Shown: in pieces, positions 1 to 6,948 of the stretch
Numbering within the stretch: the first letter of the stretch is position 1
Layout of the letters: each line of letters starts with the position of its first letter
Made by a program: the position numbers and the translations under genes
Notes under the pieces: model-generated
The model's input: the letters and a program-made list of their open reading frames with translations, nothing else
Database searches by the model: none
What the model was told of the DNA's origin: nothing
Assembly (NCBI GenBank): GCA_913776795.1
Contig: CAJYRH010000053.1
Span: forward strand, 1 to 11,628
Origin: an uncultured Pseudorhodoferax sp.
GTDB taxonomy: Bacteria > Pseudomonadota > Gammaproteobacteria > Burkholderiales > Burkholderiaceae
Direction of reading: 5' to 3'
DNA: 11,628 nt

Positions 1-2111
1 GCCAGTGGCAGGAGACGCAGGCCGGCAGACCGGCACGCCAGCAGGTGCTGCATGCGCTGCACACGTTCAAGGGCAGTGCGCGACTGGCTGGCGCATTGCG
101 CCTGGGAGAACAAGCGCACGCGCTCGAAGCAGCGGTCGAGCAGACCGCACTGGACGCCACGCCCCAACAGCTTGATGTGCTGCTGGCGCAGGCAGATCAG
201 TTGCAGCTGGCGTTCGACGGGATGCGCATCCCGGTGGAGAACCCGGCTGCGGCCACCGCGCGCGCCAGCATGCTGCAGCATTCGCGCGCGCCGACCGGCG
301 CGTCCGTGCGCGTGCGCACGCCGTTGCTGGAGCAGCTTGCCAGCGATGCCGGCGCCCTGATGGACACCCACACGCGCGTGCAGGCACGCATTGGCCAGCT
401 CGGCAGCACCCTGGGGGACCTGGGAAGCCAGATCGACACCTTGCGCGGCCAGCTGCGCGCACTGCAGATGCACACCGAGTCGCAGATCGCCGCGCAGCCG
501 GCCTCCACCCCCGGGGGCACGGGCGACGCCGGAGCCTTCGACCCGCTGGCCCTGGACCGCTACACGCGAACGCAGGAGCTGGTGCGCCACATGGCCGACA
601 CGATCGCCACGCTGACGGCCGCGCAGCGCCGGCTGCAGCTGGGCATGGAGCAGACCGACGACGCACTCGCGGCGCAGGGCCGGCAGGCACGCAGCCTGCA
701 GAACGGCCTGCTGCGCGCGCGCACGGTGGCCTTCGACGCCATGGCCGAACGCCTGCATGGGGTCGTGCGGCAGAGCGCCCGCGCACTGGACCGTCCGGCG
801 CGGCTGGCGATCACGGGCGGCGACACCGCGGTGGACCGCGGCGTGCTCGACCGCCTGGCACCGGTGCTCGAGCACCTGCTGCGCAACGCCGTCGCGCATG
901 GCATCGAGGACGCTGCCACCCGTGCGGCCGCCGGCAAGCCCGCCGCCGGCGCCATCGCCCTGGCGGTGTCACAGCAGGCGGACGGCATCGCGATCGACCT
1001 CGCGGACGACGGCCGTGGCCTGGACCTGGCCCGCATCCAGGCCCGGGCCGCCGCGCTCGGCCTGGTGGCGGCTGATGCGCCGCTGGCGCCGGACGTGGCG
1101 GCCGCTCTGGTGTTCCTGCCCGGGGTGACCACCGCCACGGAGGTCACCGCGCTGGCCGGCCGCGGCATCGGCATGGACGTGGTGCGCACCGAGGTCCATG
1201 CGCTGGGCGGGCGCATCGAGACCGACAGCACGCCGGGCGCCGGCACGCGGTTCAGGCTATTCCTGCCGCTCGCCGCGAACGCGACCCCGGTGCTGCTGGT
1301 GCGCGTGGGCGAACAGACCTTCGGCGTGCCGACACACCTGGTCCAGGCCGTGCGCCGCCTGGCGCCGGCGGAGCTGGCGCAATGCCAAGCGAGCGGGCAC
1401 TTGGCCGATGGTGACGAAGCGCTGGCATTCCATTGGGCCGGCGCCCTTCTGCAATGCGCCGCGGCCCCCTCTGCGTCCCGCGATCGCCATGGCAGCGTGC
1501 TCCTCCTGCGCAGCGCCCGGCAGCGGCTGGCCCTGCTGGTGGACGAGGTGCTGGGGCAGCAGGACGTGGTGCGCCGGAACCCGGGTCCGCAGCTGGCGCG
1601 GCTGCCTGGCCTGGCCGGGCTGTCGGTGCTGCCATCCGGCGCCGTGCTGCTGGTCTACGACCCGGTGGCGCTGGCGGCGGCGCATGGCGCCACGGCGCGG
1701 CAGACGGGGCAAGGGCCGGACGCGACGGCCGCACCCGCGCCACTGGTGCTGGTGGTGGACGACTCCGCCACGGTGCGCCAGGTCACCCAGCGCCTGCTGC
1801 AGCGCGCCGGCTACCGCGTGGCACTGGCCAGCGACGGCCTGCAGGCCCTGGCACAGCTGCGCACCGAGCCGCCGGCGCTGGTGCTGACCGACATCGAGAT
1901 GCCGCAGATGGACGGCTACGCCCTGGCCGAGGCCATCCGGGCCGATGCCGGTCTCGCCGTACTGCCCATCGTGGCCATCAGTTCGCGCACGGCCGAGCCG
2001 CACCGGGCCCGGGCGCTGGCCCTCGGCATCGACCACTACCTCGGCAAGCCCTACGCGGAGGACGAATTGCTGGGCCTGCTGCGGCGCTACACCGCACCTG
2101 CGCCACGCTGA
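1..2111 (+). CDS. CheA-type hybrid histidine kinase/response regulator, PilL/ChpA-like (5'-truncated)
   Basis: This is the C-terminal part of a chemotaxis-type kinase; the reading frame (first full codon at 3) is open through the left edge, so the true start lies outside. Residues are counted from the GTG codon at 45. An HPt phosphoacceptor motif HTFKGSAR sits at the edge, with the acceptor His at residue 6. A helical, Gln-rich linker follows (about 100-240). The ATPase domain has an N box (RNAVAHGIE, 280-288), a G1 box (DDGRGLD, 321-327) and a G2 box (GRGIGMDVV, 372-380). A CheW-like domain covers about 414-545. A receiver domain (567-685) has acidic residues D572 and D573, phosphoacceptor D616 in LTDIEMP, and K668. 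HPt-CheA-CheW-REC is the order seen in type IV pilus kinases PilL/ChpA, which control twitching motility through PilG/PilH-type regulators. The family is certain; the pilus role is inferred from the HTxKGxAR motif and architecture, since the pilGHIJ genes are not visible. Confidence 0.9.
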   Translation, partial: QWQETQAGRPARQQVLHALHTFKGSARLAGALRLGEQAHALEAAVEQTALDATPQQLDVLLAQADQLQLAFDGMRIPVENPAAATARASMLQHSRAPTGASVRVRTPLLEQLASDAGALMDTHTRVQARIGQLGSTLGDLGSQIDTLRGQLRALQMHTESQIAAQPASTPGGTGDAGAFDPLALDRYTRTQELVRHMADTIATLTAAQRRLQLGMEQTDDALAAQGRQARSLQNGLLRARTVAFDAMAERLHGVVRQSARALDRPARLAITGGDTAVDRGVLDRLAPVLEHLLRNAVAHGIEDAATRAAAGKPAAGAIALAVSQQADGIAIDLADDGRGLDLARIQARAAALGLVAADAPLAPDVAAALVFLPGVTTATEVTALAGRGIGMDVVRTEVHALGGRIETDSTPGAGTRFRLFLPLAANATPVLLVRVGEQTFGVPTHLVQAVRRLAPAELAQCQASGHLADGDEALAFHWAGALLQCAAAPSASRDRHGSVLLLRSARQRLALLVDEVLGQQDVVRRNPGPQLARLPGLAGLSVLPSGAVLLVYDPVALAAAHGATARQTGQGPDATAAPAPLVLVVDDSATVRQVTQRLLQRAGYRVALASDGLQALAQLRTEPPALVLTDIEMPQMDGYALAEAIRADAGLAVLPIVAISSRTAEPHRARALALGIDHYLGKPYAEDELLGLLRRYTAPAPR

Positions 2112-2200
2112 GGCGGGGCCGGGTCTCGGCTGCCGCGCAGACGCCCAGGTCGCAGGCTGTCCACGCAGGCCGGTTTGCAGCGGCAGCGGCTCACCGCTGT

Positions 2201-2263
2201 CGCCCGTAGCCCGCCGCCCGCCGCCCGCCGCCCGCCGCCCGTCGCCCGCCGCCCGTCGCCCGC
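2201..2263. repeat. Tandem heptanucleotide repeat, nine copies of CGCCCGY
   Basis: Nine adjacent 7-bp units can be read without a gap. The consensus is CGCCCGC; units 1, 6 and 8 end in T and unit 2 begins with A. The array lies in the 299-bp gap (2112-2410) between the chemosensory kinase and the PRC-barrel gene, about 150 bp before the latter's start. Apart from the array, the gap holds a short dyad (cgggcc and ggcccg at 2376-2381 and 2385-2390) just ahead of the PRC-barrel ribosome binding site. I see no convincing gene in it. Such arrays can change copy number by slippage, so the spacing between the two genes may vary among strains. No function can be assigned. Confidence 0.9.
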
Positions 2264-2410
2264 TGCCAGCCTCGGCACATGCAGGCGCTGCAGCGGCAAT
2301 GCCACGCCTTCCTACGGGGGCCGTGCGCGGCCACCGACAGCCGGCATGGCGGTGGCATGCGACAACCAAGGCGTGCGGGCCGCCGGCCCGGTTTCGAACA
2401 GGAGATCACC

Positions 2411-2749
2411 ATGTCCAGTCCCACCATCACCTCCGACAAGGTCGAGGGCACGACCGTCTACGACAGCAAGGGCGGCAAGCTCGGCAGCATCGACAACCTC
2501 GTCATCGACAAGCGCTCCGGGCTCGTGCGCTATGCCGCCCTGGAGTTCGGGGGCTTCCTGGGCATCGGCACCGATCGCTACCCCATCCCCTGGCCGATGC
2601 TGAAGTACGACACGGCGCTGGACGGCTACGTGGTGCCGCTGGACGCCAACACGCTGGACAACGCACCGCGCTACACGCGCGACGAGCGGCCGGACTACAG
2701 CGACGACTACGGTCGCCGCGTCTACGAACACTACGGCGTCACATACTGA
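2411..2749 (+). CDS. PRC-barrel domain protein (112 aa)
   Basis: A small, soluble, acidic protein. The N-terminal part, TSDKVEGTTVYDSKGGKLGSI followed by DNLVIDKRSGLVRYAAL (about residues 7-44), is the characteristic start of a PRC-barrel: a beta-barrel fold found in the ribosome maturation factor RimM, in photosynthetic reaction centre H subunits and in many small stand-alone proteins. The segment GGFLGIGTDRYPIPWPMLKYD (47-67) continues the barrel, as in stand-alone bacterial members. The tail (85-112) is rich in Asp, Arg and Tyr. There is no signal peptide or membrane segment. The start at 2411 is chosen because an AGGAG ribosome binding site lies 7 bp upstream (2400-2403) and because the domain begins right after it; an upstream in-frame start at 2279 would add sequence unlike the family. 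The exact cellular role is not known. Stand-alone PRC-barrel genes are often linked to stress or envelope functions, but nothing here proves that. Confidence 0.85.
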   Translation: MSSPTITSDKVEGTTVYDSKGGKLGSIDNLVIDKRSGLVRYAALEFGGFLGIGTDRYPIPWPMLKYDTALDGYVVPLDANTLDNAPRYTRDERPDYSDDYGRRVYEHYGVTY

Positions 2750-2767
2750 CGGGCAGCTGCCCCGTCA
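2747..2767. terminator. Inverted repeat joining the stop codons of convergent genes; candidate bidirectional terminator
   Basis: The 21 bases from the TGA of the PRC-barrel gene (2747-2749) to the complement of the photolyase stop (TCA, 2765-2767) form an inverted repeat. TGACGGG at 2747-2753 pairs with CCCGTCA at 2761-2767, around a GC-rich centre that contains CAGCTG. The whole space between the two convergent genes is used by this dyad. Position and strength suggest a shared terminator or a barrier to read-through in both directions. A run of T after the stem is missing on both sides, so intrinsic termination is not certain. Confidence 0.5.
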
Positions 2768-4255
2768 GCGCCGCTTGGCGGGCGTCTTGCCCGCCAGCGG
2801 CTTCTTGACGACCGCGTAGCGCGCGAGCGTGCGTTCGCGTGCCTGCACGTGGTCCACCACAGGGCGCGGATAGTTGCGCCCCAGTTCCAGACCCGCGGCT
2901 GCCAGTTCGATCTCGCTGGCCTTCCAGGGCGCATGCAGCAGTGGCGTGGGCAGCTCGGCCAGCTGTGGCAGATAGCGGCGGATGAATTTGCCCTCGCCAT
3001 CGAACCGCTCGCTCTGGGTCATCGGATTGAAGATGCGGAAATACGGTTGCGCGTCACACCCCGTCGATGCGGCCCACTGCCAGCCGCCGTTGTTGGCCGA
3101 CTGGTCGAAGTCGTTGAGCTTTTCTGCGAAATAGGCCTCGCCCCAGCGCCAGTCCAGCCCCAGGTGCTTGGTCAGGAAGCTCGCCGTGACCATGCGCAGC
3201 CGGTTGTGCATGTAGCCCGTCTGGTTGATCTGGGCCATGGCCGCATCCACCAGCGGGTAGCCGGTGCGGCCCTCGCACCAGGCGGCGAACAGCGACTCGG
3301 CATGCTTGCCGCGCTCCCACCTGATCGCGTCGTACTCGGGCTTGAAGGCCGACTCTGCCGCATGCGGGAAGTGCGCAAGGATCTGCATGTAGAAATCGCG
3401 CCAGATCAGCTCGGACAACCACACCGCCGGCCCCTGCATGCCCTGCGCCGTGAGCTGCCGGGCACTCGACGCGAGCTGGCGGATGGACACCGTGCCGAAG
3501 CGCAGGTGCACGCCGAGGTAGCTCGGGCCCTTGACGGCCGGGTAGTCGCGCGCCAGGTGGTACTGGTCCATGCGGTCGAAGAATTCCTCGAACAGCTGCT
3601 GGCCGCCGCTCACACCCAACGGGATCTTGAGCTCGGCAAGGTTGGTCGGCTCGAACCCGATGTCGGCCAGGCTGGGCACCGGCCGGCGCTCGCCCTCGGG
3701 CCGCGGCGCGAGCGCCTCGGCATGCCGCGCCACCGGGTAGGACGAGAGGTAGAACGCATCCACCTTCTTGAGCCAGGCCGTTTTGTAGGGCGTGAAGACG
3801 GTGTACGGGGTGCCGGCCTGGGTCACCACCTCGCCACGCTCGAAGATCGCCTGGTCCTTGCTGGTCAGCAGCGCCGCCCCCATGCCGGCCAGCGTCCCAC
3901 GGACCTGGGCGTCGCGCGCCATGGCGGCGGGCTCGTCGTCGTGGTTGGCAAACACCGCCTGGGCGTGCAGGGCGTGGGCCAGCTCCGGGATCTGCTCGCG
4001 TGCCGAACCCAGCCGCCAGATCAGCCCGGCGTCCGGCGCCAGCCGTCGCAACGCGGTGTCCAGCTCGTCCAGCGCCGCCAGGATGAACTCCACGCGCCGG
4101 TCGGCCCGCGGCAGCCGGTCCAGGATGTCCGTGTCCAGGATGAACACGCAGTGCAACTGGCGGCACGCGCGCAGCGCGTGGTAAAGGGCGGCATTGTCGA
4201 AAGCGCGCAGGTCGCGCCGAAACCACATCAATCCGGTTGCGTACTTCTTGTCCAT
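2765..4255 (-). CDS. phrB: Deoxyribodipyrimidine photo-lyase (class I CPD photolyase)
   Basis: A cytosolic flavoenzyme that uses blue light to split cyclobutane pyrimidine dimers in DNA. The N-terminal antenna domain begins LMWFRRDLRAFDNAAL (residues 9-24), the usual start of a photolyase/cryptochrome alpha/beta domain. The FAD-binding domain carries WLSELIWRDFYMQIL (279-293), WCEGRTGYPLVDAAM (326-340), HNRLRMVTASFLTKHL (350-365) and NNGGWQWAASTGCDAQPYFRIFNP (388-411). W369 and W392 match the E. coli electron-transfer tryptophans W359 and W382, and W313 is the likely third. N351 corresponds to the conserved Asn next to the flavin. At 496 aa it is of family length with a basic tail (AKRR). The start at 4255 gives the normal N-terminus; a Met ten residues in is the only close alternative, and no strong ribosome binding site is seen. 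The gene is divergent from yqgE (42 bp between starts) and convergent with the PRC-barrel gene. All key residues appear intact. Confidence 0.95.
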   Translation of the reverse strand: MDKKYATGLMWFRRDLRAFDNAALYHALRACRQLHCVFILDTDILDRLPRADRRVEFILAALDELDTALRRLAPDAGLIWRLGSAREQIPELAHALHAQAVFANHDDEPAAMARDAQVRGTLAGMGAALLTSKDQAIFERGEVVTQAGTPYTVFTPYKTAWLKKVDAFYLSSYPVARHAEALAPRPEGERRPVPSLADIGFEPTNLAELKIPLGVSGGQQLFEEFFDRMDQYHLARDYPAVKGPSYLGVHLRFGTVSIRQLASSARQLTAQGMQGPAVWLSELIWRDFYMQILAHFPHAAESAFKPEYDAIRWERGKHAESLFAAWCEGRTGYPLVDAAMAQINQTGYMHNRLRMVTASFLTKHLGLDWRWGEAYFAEKLNDFDQSANNGGWQWAASTGCDAQPYFRIFNPMTQSERFDGEGKFIRRYLPQLAELPTPLLHAPWKASEIELAAAGLELGRNYPRPVVDHVQARERTLARYAVVKKPLAGKTPAKRR

Positions 4256-4283
4256 GGAAGCCGATCAGTAGCGGGGCCGTCGC

Positions 4284-4289
4284 TAAAAT
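4284..4289 (+). promoter_or_regulatory. Candidate -10 box (TAAAAT) for yqgE-ruvX
   Basis: TAAAAT stands out as an AT-rich hexamer in the 42-bp GC-rich space between the divergent photolyase and yqgE starts. It ends 8 bases before the ATG at 4298. Transcription would normally begin about seven bases after such a box, at or just before that ATG. No good -35 match is seen at the proper distance (4261-4266 reads ccgatc). The call rests on the -10 alone. Confidence 0.4.
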
Positions 4290-4297
4290 CACAGCCC

Positions 4298-4897
4298 ATG
4301 AGCTCAGATTCTGCGCCGATGAACCTCACGCATCATTTCCTGATCGCGATGCCGGGTTTGGAAGACGAAAACTTCGCGCGCAGTGTGGTCTACCTGTGCG
4401 AGCACAGCGCACGTGGGGCGCTGGGCCTGGTCATCAACAAACCCAGCGACATCAACCTCAGGAAGCTGTTCGACAAGGTCGACCTGCCGCTGCGGCGCGA
4501 CGACCTGTCCGACAGCCCGGTGTTCCAGGGCGGCCCGGTGCAGACCGAACGCGGCTTCGTGTTGCACGAGCCCATCGCGGCAGCGCCGCCGCACGACAGC
4601 GAAAGCATCTACGCCTCCACCATGACCATCCCGGGGGGCCTGGAGATGACCACCTCCAAGGACGTGCTGGAGGCCCTTTCCACCGGCGCCGGCCCCAAGA
4701 AGGTGCTGGTCTCGCTGGGGTATTCGGCATGGGGCGAGGGCCAGCTCGAATCGGAGCTGGCCGAGAACAGCTGGCTGACGGTGCAAGCCGACACTGCGGT
4801 GATCTTCGACACGCCGATCGAGCAGCGCTATGACCGCGCCCTGCTGCTGCTGGGCCTGCAGTCGTGGATGCTGTCGCCGGATGCGGGGCACGCGTGA
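4298..4897 (+). CDS. yqgE: YqgE/AlgH family protein (DUF179)
   Basis: A conserved cytosolic protein of 199 aa with no known enzymatic activity; AlgH in Pseudomonas was first linked to alginate regulation, but the biochemical role is unsettled. The family signature is clear: MNLTHHFLIAMPGLEDENFARSVVYLCEH (residues 8-36), GALGLVINKPSDINL (40-54), VFQGGPVQTERGFVLH (75-90) and VLVSLGYSAWGEGQLESELAENSWL (136-160). E. coli YqgE begins at the equivalent of residue 8 (ATG at 4319). I keep the first ATG at 4298, since the seven extra residues (MSSDSAP) leave the family's HHFLIAMP start intact, but 4319 cannot be excluded. No clear ribosome binding site precedes either start. The stop codon overlaps the ruvX start (GTGA, 4894-4897), which implies translational coupling. 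The yqgE-ruvX(yqgF) pair is conserved in many proteobacteria. Confidence 0.93.
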   Translation: MSSDSAPMNLTHHFLIAMPGLEDENFARSVVYLCEHSARGALGLVINKPSDINLRKLFDKVDLPLRRDDLSDSPVFQGGPVQTERGFVLHEPIAAAPPHDSESIYASTMTIPGGLEMTTSKDVLEALSTGAGPKKVLVSLGYSAWGEGQLESELAENSWLTVQADTAVIFDTPIEQRYDRALLLLGLQSWMLSPDAGHA

Positions 4898-5313
4898 GTC
4901 CAGCGCCAGCCACGCCAGACGCCGTCCCCGCGCATTTCCAATCCTTTCTGGCCTTCGACTACGGCACCAAGCGCACCGGGGTGGCCGTGGGCAACCGCCT
5001 CACACGCACGGCCACGCCGCAGGGCACGATCCGCGCCGAGGGCGACGCGCGCTTCGCACCCATCGAGGCCCGCGTCCGCGAATGGCAGCCCGACGCACTC
5101 GTCGTTGGCGTGCCCTTTCACCCGGACGGCGCGGCGCACGAGAACACGGCCCGCGCACAGCGCTTTGCGCGCCAGCTGCGCGGGCGCTGCAAGCTGCCCG
5201 TTTACGAGGTGGACGAGCGCTACACCACGACCGAAGCCCACAGCCTGGGCGCGCGCGACGCCGATGCGGCCGCGGCCTGCATCATCCTGGAACAGTTCCT
5301 GAGAAATCTATGA
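4894..5313 (+). CDS. ruvX: RuvX/YqgF family Holliday junction resolvase-like nuclease
   Basis: An RNase H-fold protein of the YqgF/RuvX family, linked in E. coli to processing of the 5' end of pre-16S rRNA and annotated elsewhere as a putative Holliday junction resolvase. The three acidic positions can be seen: D22 in FDYGTKRTGVAVGN (21-34), E108 in VDERYTT (106-112) and D124 in ARDADAAAACIILEQFL (120-136). The motif LVVGVPFHPDG (69-79) is the usual central strand and loop. With 139 aa it has normal family length. I choose GTG at 4894 because it overlaps the yqgE stop as GTGA and gives a normal N-terminus; an in-frame GTG at 4864 would add ten residues overlapping yqgE. The gene lies between yqgE and the pyr genes, separated from pyrR by a 172-bp gap that contains a repeat. 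Confidence 0.92.
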   Translation: MSPAPATPDAVPAHFQSFLAFDYGTKRTGVAVGNRLTRTATPQGTIRAEGDARFAPIEARVREWQPDALVVGVPFHPDGAAHENTARAQRFARQLRGRCKLPVYEVDERYTTTEAHSLGARDADAAAACIILEQFLRNL

Positions 5314-5345
5314 CCCCCCAGTGTGCGAGCTGCGCGCTACGCCAA

Positions 5346-5431
5346 CCCCCCTCCGCTGCGCGAGGGGGGCTCACCCAGCGACCTGGCAGAGCCAGATCCG
5401 CGGGTGCGCTGGCATGGCCCGCTCCGCGGCC
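5346..5431. repeat. Intergenic hairpin-bearing repeat, copy A (ruvX-pyrR gap)
   Basis: It begins with a C-run/G-run hairpin: six C at 5346-5351 pair with six G at 5364-5369, extended by T5352-A5363 and C5353-G5362 around a small GC-rich loop. It ends with GCTCCGCGGCC at 5421-5431. The 86 bases align over their full length with 8271-8359 after the PyrC-like gene, at roughly three quarters identity by eye. Both ends match exactly or nearly so, and the middle is more diverged. A second possible stem is gcggg (5400-5404) with cccgc (5418-5422). The element fills half of the 172-bp gap between ruvX and pyrR. Similar C-rich hairpins are common between genes in Comamonadaceae, so this is probably one member of a dispersed, REP-like family. 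It could also attenuate or stabilise the pyr transcript. Confidence 0.75.
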
Positions 5432-5485
5432 TTTCGAACATCGGCCTGCAAACGCTGCTGTTTGCACTGCAAAGACCACCAAACC

Positions 5486-5983
5486 ATGAGCACCCTGACC
5501 CTCGACGCCGAGGCCTTGTACGCCGAGCTGCTGCGCGGCGTGCGGCCGCTGTGCACGCAAGACATTCAACTGGTGGGCATTGCCTCCGGCGGCGCCTGGC
5601 TGGCCGAGCGCCTGCAGGCCGACCTGCAGCGCAGCGGCAAGCCCGGCGTGATCTCGTCCGCCATGCACCGCGACGACTACGGCCAGCGCGGCATGGTCGC
5701 TGGTGCCAGCGCCACGGCGCTGGACTTCGACGTGACCGGCGCCCACATCGTGCTGCTGGACGACGTGCTCTACACCGGCCGCACCATCCGTGCTGCGCTC
5801 AACGAATTGTTCGACTACGGCCGCCCGGCCAGCGTGCGCCTGGCCGTGCTGGTGGACCGCGGCGGGCGCGAGCTGCCGATCCAGGCCGACTTCGCCGCCG
5901 CGCGCGTGGCGCTGCCGGCCGGCCAATCGCTGGCGCTGGCCCGCAGCGAGGCCGGCGCCTTCAGCTTCGAAATCAAAGGCTGA
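5486..5983 (+). CDS. pyrR: PyrR: pyrimidine operon regulator / uracil phosphoribosyltransferase
   Basis: A type I phosphoribosyltransferase of 165 aa. In Bacillus, PyrR binds pyr mRNA to control attenuation and also converts uracil plus PRPP to UMP. Here the PRPP-binding loop [17 protein letters not shown] (89-105) is intact, followed by [25 protein letters not shown] (112-136), which matches Bacillus PyrR closely and sets it apart from other phosphoribosyltransferases. The region [14 protein letters not shown] (30-43) is the usual N-terminal nucleotide fold. The protein is shorter than Bacillus PyrR, mainly between HRDD (61-64) and the PRPP loop. The start at 5486 is the Met that leads into the normal N-terminus; the ribosome binding site is weak (GCAAAG). 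The stop is only 2 bp before the pyrB start. Whether the protein binds RNA in this lineage cannot be told from sequence. Confidence 0.93.
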   Translation: MSTLTLDAEALYAELLRGVRPLCTQDIQLVGIASGGAWLAERLQADLQRSGKPGVISSAMHRDDYGQRGMVAGASATALDFDVTGAHIVLLDDVLYTGRTIRAALNELFDYGRPASVRLAVLVDRGGRELPIQADFAAARVALPAGQSLALARSEAGAFSFEIKG

Positions 5984-5985
5984 CC

Positions 5986-6948
5986 ATGCTGGCCCGACGC
6001 AACCCCCAACTCAACAGGAACGGCGAGCTGATCCACCTGCTCTCCATCGAAGGCCTGCCCAGGGACATCCTCACGCAGATCCTGGACACCGCCGCCAATT
6101 TCGTCAGCGTGGGCGACCGCGAGGTCAAGAAGGTGCCGCTGCTGCGCGGCAAAAGCGTGTTCAACCTGTTCTTCGAGAACAGCACGCGCACGCGCACCAC
6201 CTTCGAGATCGCCGCCAAGCGCCTGTCGGCCGACGTGATCAACCTGGACATCGCGCGCTCGTCGGCCGCCAAGGGCGAATCGCTGCTGGACACGATTGCC
6301 AACCTGTCGGCCATGGCGGCGGACCTGTTCGTGGTGCGCCACAGCGAATCGGGCGCGCCCTACCTGATCGCCCAGCATGTGGCGCCGCACGTGCATGTGG
6401 TCAATGCCGGCGACGGCCGGCACGCGCACCCCACGCAGGGGCTGCTCGACATGTACACCATCCGCCACTACAAGGGCGACTTCAGCAACCTGACGGTGGC
6501 CATCGTCGGCGACGTGCTGCACTCGCGCGTGGCGCGCTCGGACATCCATGGCCTGACCACGCTGGGCTGTGCCGAGGTGCGCGTGGTGGGCCCCAAGACC
6601 CTGGTGCCCGGCGACATGGCGCAGATGGGCGTGCGCGTGTGCCACACGCTGGAAGAAGGCATCAAAGACTGCGACGTGGTCATCATGCTGCGCCTGCAGA
6701 ACGAGCGCATGAGCGGCGCGCTGCTGCCCTCCAGCCAGGAGTACTTCAAGAGCTTCGGCCTCACGCCCGAAAAGCTGGCGCTGGCCAGGCCCGACGCCAT
6801 CGTCATGCACCCGGGCCCGATCAACCGCGGCGTGGAGATCGATTCGGCCGTGGTCGACGGCAAGCAGGCCGTGATCCTGCCGCAGGTCACCTTCGGCATC
6901 GCCGTGCGCATGGCGGTGATGGGCATCGTCGCGGGCAACGAGGCATGA
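5986..6948 (+). CDS. pyrB: Aspartate carbamoyltransferase catalytic subunit
   Basis: Catalyses carbamoyl phosphate plus aspartate to N-carbamoyl-aspartate, the first committed step of pyrimidine synthesis. It is a 320-aa cytosolic protein. The carbamoyl-phosphate loop [12 protein letters not shown] (63-74) holds the STRT signature. KGES (96-99) contributes the neighbouring subunit's active-site Lys. HPTQGLLD (148-155) and HPGPINRG (275-282) are further ligand loops. All expected catalytic elements are present. The N-terminus is slightly longer than in E. coli PyrB, as in class A enzymes such as Pseudomonas. The start lies 2 bp after the pyrR stop, and the stop overlaps the next gene as ATGA (6945-6948). 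No pyrI regulatory subunit gene follows; instead comes an inactive dihydroorotase homologue, which fits a class A PyrB-PyrC' dodecamer. Confidence 0.97.
   Translation: MLARRNPQLNRNGELIHLLSIEGLPRDILTQILDTAANFVSVGDREVKKVPLLRGKSVFNLFFENSTRTRTTFEIAAKRLSADVINLDIARSSAAKGESLLDTIANLSAMAADLFVVRHSESGAPYLIAQHVAPHVHVVNAGDGRHAHPTQGLLDMYTIRHYKGDFSNLTVAIVGDVLHSRVARSDIHGLTTLGCAEVRVVGPKTLVPGDMAQMGVRVCHTLEEGIKDCDVVIMLRLQNERMSGALLPSSQEYFKSFGLTPEKLALARPDAIVMHPGPINRGVEIDSAVVDGKQAVILPQVTFGIAVRMAVMGIVAGNEA

Noticed and set aside
1257..2369. Minus-strand frame of 370 codons opposite the kinase, running through the heptamer array as a Gly/Arg/Ala-rich repeat peptide.
   Set aside because: The peptide repeat is simply the 7-bp array read in translation, and the rest mirrors the kinase gene. 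No ribosome binding site or family motif was seen.
2849..4297. Long open frame on the + strand antisense to the photolyase gene, continuous with yqgE, giving a 682-codon frame.
   Set aside because: The photolyase frame on the other strand has all family motifs, and the antisense translation is low-complexity Arg/Gly/His/Val-rich with no family pattern. Only the part from 4298 on is real (YqgE). Long antisense frames are expected in DNA this GC-rich.
5393..5412. Partial resemblance of AGATCCGCGGGT to the PyrR-binding loop consensus of Gram-positive pyr leaders (ARUCCNGNGAGGYU, from memory).
   Set aside because: Several fixed positions mismatch, the segment lies inside a repeat that also occurs away from any pyrR leader, and no antiterminator/terminator pair follows.
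5323..5985. Upstream open extension of the pyrB frame through the ruvX-pyrR gap and pyrR, suggesting a fusion protein.
   Set aside because: The extension is out of frame with pyrR, is Arg/Ala-rich, and crosses the repeat. PyrB has its normal N-terminus from ATG 5986.
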